Source of the DNA: Prevotella sp. KH2C16 | Lineage (GTDB): Bacteria; Bacteroidota; Bacteroidia; Bacteroidales; Bacteroidaceae | NCBI RefSeq assembly: GCF_900113305.1 | Contig: NZ_FOOW01000001.1 | Span: 186,001 to 250,000, forward strand | Direction of reading: 5' to 3' | Length of the DNA stretch: 64,000 nt | In this document: positions 62,547 through 64,000 of the stretch, piece after piece | How the letters are laid out: each line of letters begins with the position of its first letter | Numbering within the stretch: position 1 is the stretch's first letter | The notes under the pieces: generated by a model | Database searches by the model: none | What the model saw: only the letters and a program-made list of their open reading frames with translations | Told to the model about the DNA's origin: nothing | Translations under genes and position numbers: made by a program

Positions 62547-63560
62547 ATGTTTATAGTAAACAGTTATACGCTGGCCATTGTGCTTTGCGTAGTTACAATG
62601 CTTTGTTGGGGTTCTTGGGGCAATACCCAGAAGCTGGCAGGTAAGACATGGCGTTATGAACTTTTTTATTGGGACTATGTGATTGGCATCCTGATCTTCT
62701 CGCTGCTTATAGGCTTCACGCTGGGCAGCTTTGGCGAGAAAGGCGTTCCTTTCCTTGAGAATATTAAACAGGTAGCGCCTGCCGCCTTTACTTCTGCTAT
62801 CGTGGGAGGTATTGTATTCAACCTTTCCAACATTCTGCTATCAGCATCAATCTCATTGGCAGGTCTTGCCGTAGCTTTCCCATTGGGCGTGGGTCTGGCA
62901 CTGGTGCTGGGTGTCTTCAATACCTACTTCTTTTCTGGATCAGAGAATCAGGGGAATCCCGTGCTTATCTTCAGTGGCGTAGCTCTCATCGTAATAGCCC
63001 TTGTCTTGAATGGCATTGCGTCGGCCAAGAAAGGTTCTGACGATGCCAATAAGGCGAATAACAAGAAAGGTGTTATCCTGGCCATCGTCTCAGGAATCTT
63101 GATGTCAACCTTCTACGCTTTCGTAGCTCGTGCCATGGACCTTGACAACTTCGAGGCTCCGGCAACAGGAAAGGCTACTCCTTATGTAGCTTTCTTCATC
63201 TTCGCTCTGGGCATCTTCATCAGCAACTTCGTGTTCAACACCATCGTAATGAAGAAGCCTTTTGCGGGAGCTCCCGTAAGTTATGCTACTTATTTCAAAG
63301 GAAAGATGTCCACGCATCTTGTCGGGGTGCTTGGTGGCTTTGTCTGGGGACTTGGAACCGTGTTGAGCTATGTGGCCTCAGGGAAGGCTGGTGCCTCCAT
63401 CTCCTATGCTTTAGGACAGGGTGCCCCGATGATTTCTGCTTTCTGGGGACTCTTTATTTGGAAGGAGTTCAAGGGAAGCAATAAGTCGGTCTACACATTG
63501 CTCACCCTCATGTTTGTATTTTTCATCGTAGGCTTGGGAATGATTGTAGCCGCAAGGTAA
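62547..63560 (+). CDS. GRP/RbsU-type sugar permease
   Basis: The 337-residue protein has about ten transmembrane helices with the glucose/ribose porter (GRP) family features M-L-C-W-G-S-W-G-N-T-Q-K-L near the start, L-A-V-A-F-P-L-G-V-G-L-A-L-V-L-G and F-V-W-G-L-G-T-V-L-S-Y. Such DMT-superfamily proteins move glucose, ribose or nucleosides. It begins 28 nt after the ribokinase gene, so import of ribose or a nucleoside is inferred from context. Confidence 0.85.
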   Translation: MFIVNSYTLAIVLCVVTMLCWGSWGNTQKLAGKTWRYELFYWDYVIGILIFSLLIGFTLGSFGEKGVPFLENIKQVAPAAFTSAIVGGIVFNLSNILLSASISLAGLAVAFPLGVGLALVLGVFNTYFFSGSENQGNPVLIFSGVALIVIALVLNGIASAKKGSDDANKANNKKGVILAIVSGILMSTFYAFVARAMDLDNFEAPATGKATPYVAFFIFALGIFISNFVFNTIVMKKPFAGAPVSYATYFKGKMSTHLVGVLGGFVWGLGTVLSYVASGKAGASISYALGQGAPMISAFWGLFIWKEFKGSNKSVYTLLTLMFVFFIVGLGMIVAAR

Positions 63561-63600
63561 TGGCCAGAATTGAAATAACTAAAAATAGACTAACGAAAAA

Positions 63601-64000
63601 ATGATGAAAATCTTAAAGTTTCCGATACTGCTGAGTATGGCTTTGCTTTTGCCTTTGGGTAGCTTTGCCAAAAGTGTAACGATTTCCAAGGCTACCTTGA
63701 TGGACAAGATCAAGGGGGGATGGGCCGGAAAAGTAATTGGCTGTACCTATGGTGGCCCCACGGAATTCAGGTATAAAGACCGGATGATTCCCGATAATGT
63801 GGAAATCAAATGGCCGGACCATCAAATCAAGTGGTATTATGACCATGCCTCGGGATTGTATGATGATGTATATATGGATCTGACTTTCGTGGACATCTTT
63901 GAGAAGAAGGGGCTGGATGCCCCCATCAATGACTTTGCCAATGCCTTTGCCAATGCCGGTTATCCATTGTGGCATGCAAATCAAAGTGCACGATACAATA
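63601..64000 (+). CDS. secreted ADP-ribosylglycohydrolase family protein (cut by window end)
   Basis: The visible 133 codons encode a signal peptide (M-M-K-I-L-K-F-P-I-L-L-S-M-A-L-L-L-P-L-G-S-F-A) and the start of an ADP-ribosylglycohydrolase domain: D-K-I-K-G-G-W-A-G-K-V-I-G-C-T-Y-G-G-P-T-E followed by the metal-binding D-D-x-Y-x-D-L-T-F (D-D-V-Y-M-D-L-T-F). The gene continues past the window. It follows the permease after 40 nt. A secreted member beside ribokinase fits release of ribose from ADP-ribose- or nucleoside-like substrates outside the cytoplasm. Confidence 0.85.
   Translation, partial: MMKILKFPILLSMALLLPLGSFAKSVTISKATLMDKIKGGWAGKVIGCTYGGPTEFRYKDRMIPDNVEIKWPDHQIKWYYDHASGLYDDVYMDLTFVDIFEKKGLDAPINDFANAFANAGYPLWHANQSARYN

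Overview
The window looks like chromosome of a Bacteroidales bacterium, most probably a Prevotella-type (Prevotellaceae) species. The signs are promoters of the Bacteroidetes kind (a TAnnTTTG box, often with TTG about 20 bp upstream), a SusC/SusD polysaccharide utilisation locus run by an ECF sigma factor and a FecR-type anti-sigma factor, several DUF families typical of this phylum (DUF4252, DUF4254, DUF4840), PorZ of the type IX secretion system, and the long form of IspG. No rRNA, tRNA, insertion sequence, prophage or CRISPR array was seen.

Layout. 179-3723: a tight four-gene operon (U32/TrhP-type protein, SufE, a two-motif aspartic protease, a SpoU/TrmH methyltransferase). 3957-5129: a secreted protein, reverse strand. 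5260-14502: cysS, leuS, a YitT-type membrane protein, rdgB, porZ and a GT-C type membrane protein. 15133-16797: GT9 glycosyltransferase and DUF4254, reverse strand. 17091-19647: acpP, fabF, rnc. 19792-22459: a small Cys/His-rich membrane protein and a TonB-dependent receptor. 22914-37791: a reverse-strand polysaccharide utilisation locus with ECF sigma, FecR anti-sigma, SusC, SusD, a surface lipoprotein of the endonuclease/exonuclease/phosphatase fold, GH89, GH3 and GH20, which points to an N-acetylglucosamine-containing host glycan. 38054-41997: vsr, TrpB2, MetY, DUF488. 42388-46704: a bacterial GH3-type (auxin-responsive family) adenylating enzyme, an Ig-like lipoprotein and DUF3108. 46752-49181: three DUF4252 proteins around an ECF sigma/anti-sigma pair. 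49464-55618: a six-gene operon (unknown protein, rpoN, PAP2-like, purE, ispG, aldo/keto reductase). 55755-57664: ECF sigma with an anti-sigma/beta-barrel fusion. 57855-60328: DUF4840 lipoprotein, secreted esterase, outer-membrane barrel. 60443-64000: LacI regulator facing a ribokinase, a sugar permease and the start of an ADP-ribosylglycohydrolase, resembling a ribose/nucleoside scavenging locus.

The most striking signal is a dispersed repeat system. Nine short arrays (near 3.8, 11.1, 15.0, 22.6, 30.5, 38.7, 42.1, 49.3 and 56.7 kb) share one geometry: a 22-bp period, about three periods, and a dyad axis every 11 bp. The arm sequences differ between sites and fall into five classes, yet most arrays keep a GCCG-like core at a dyad axis. 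Eight are intergenic. One lies in frame inside a membrane anti-sigma/beta-barrel gene, where 3 x 22 = 66 bp adds exactly 22 codons. A second notable signal is a complete promoter-plus-terminator unit of about 80 nt on the plus strand, antisense to the region upstream of susC. It resembles the cis-antisense RNAs known from Bacteroides glycan loci.
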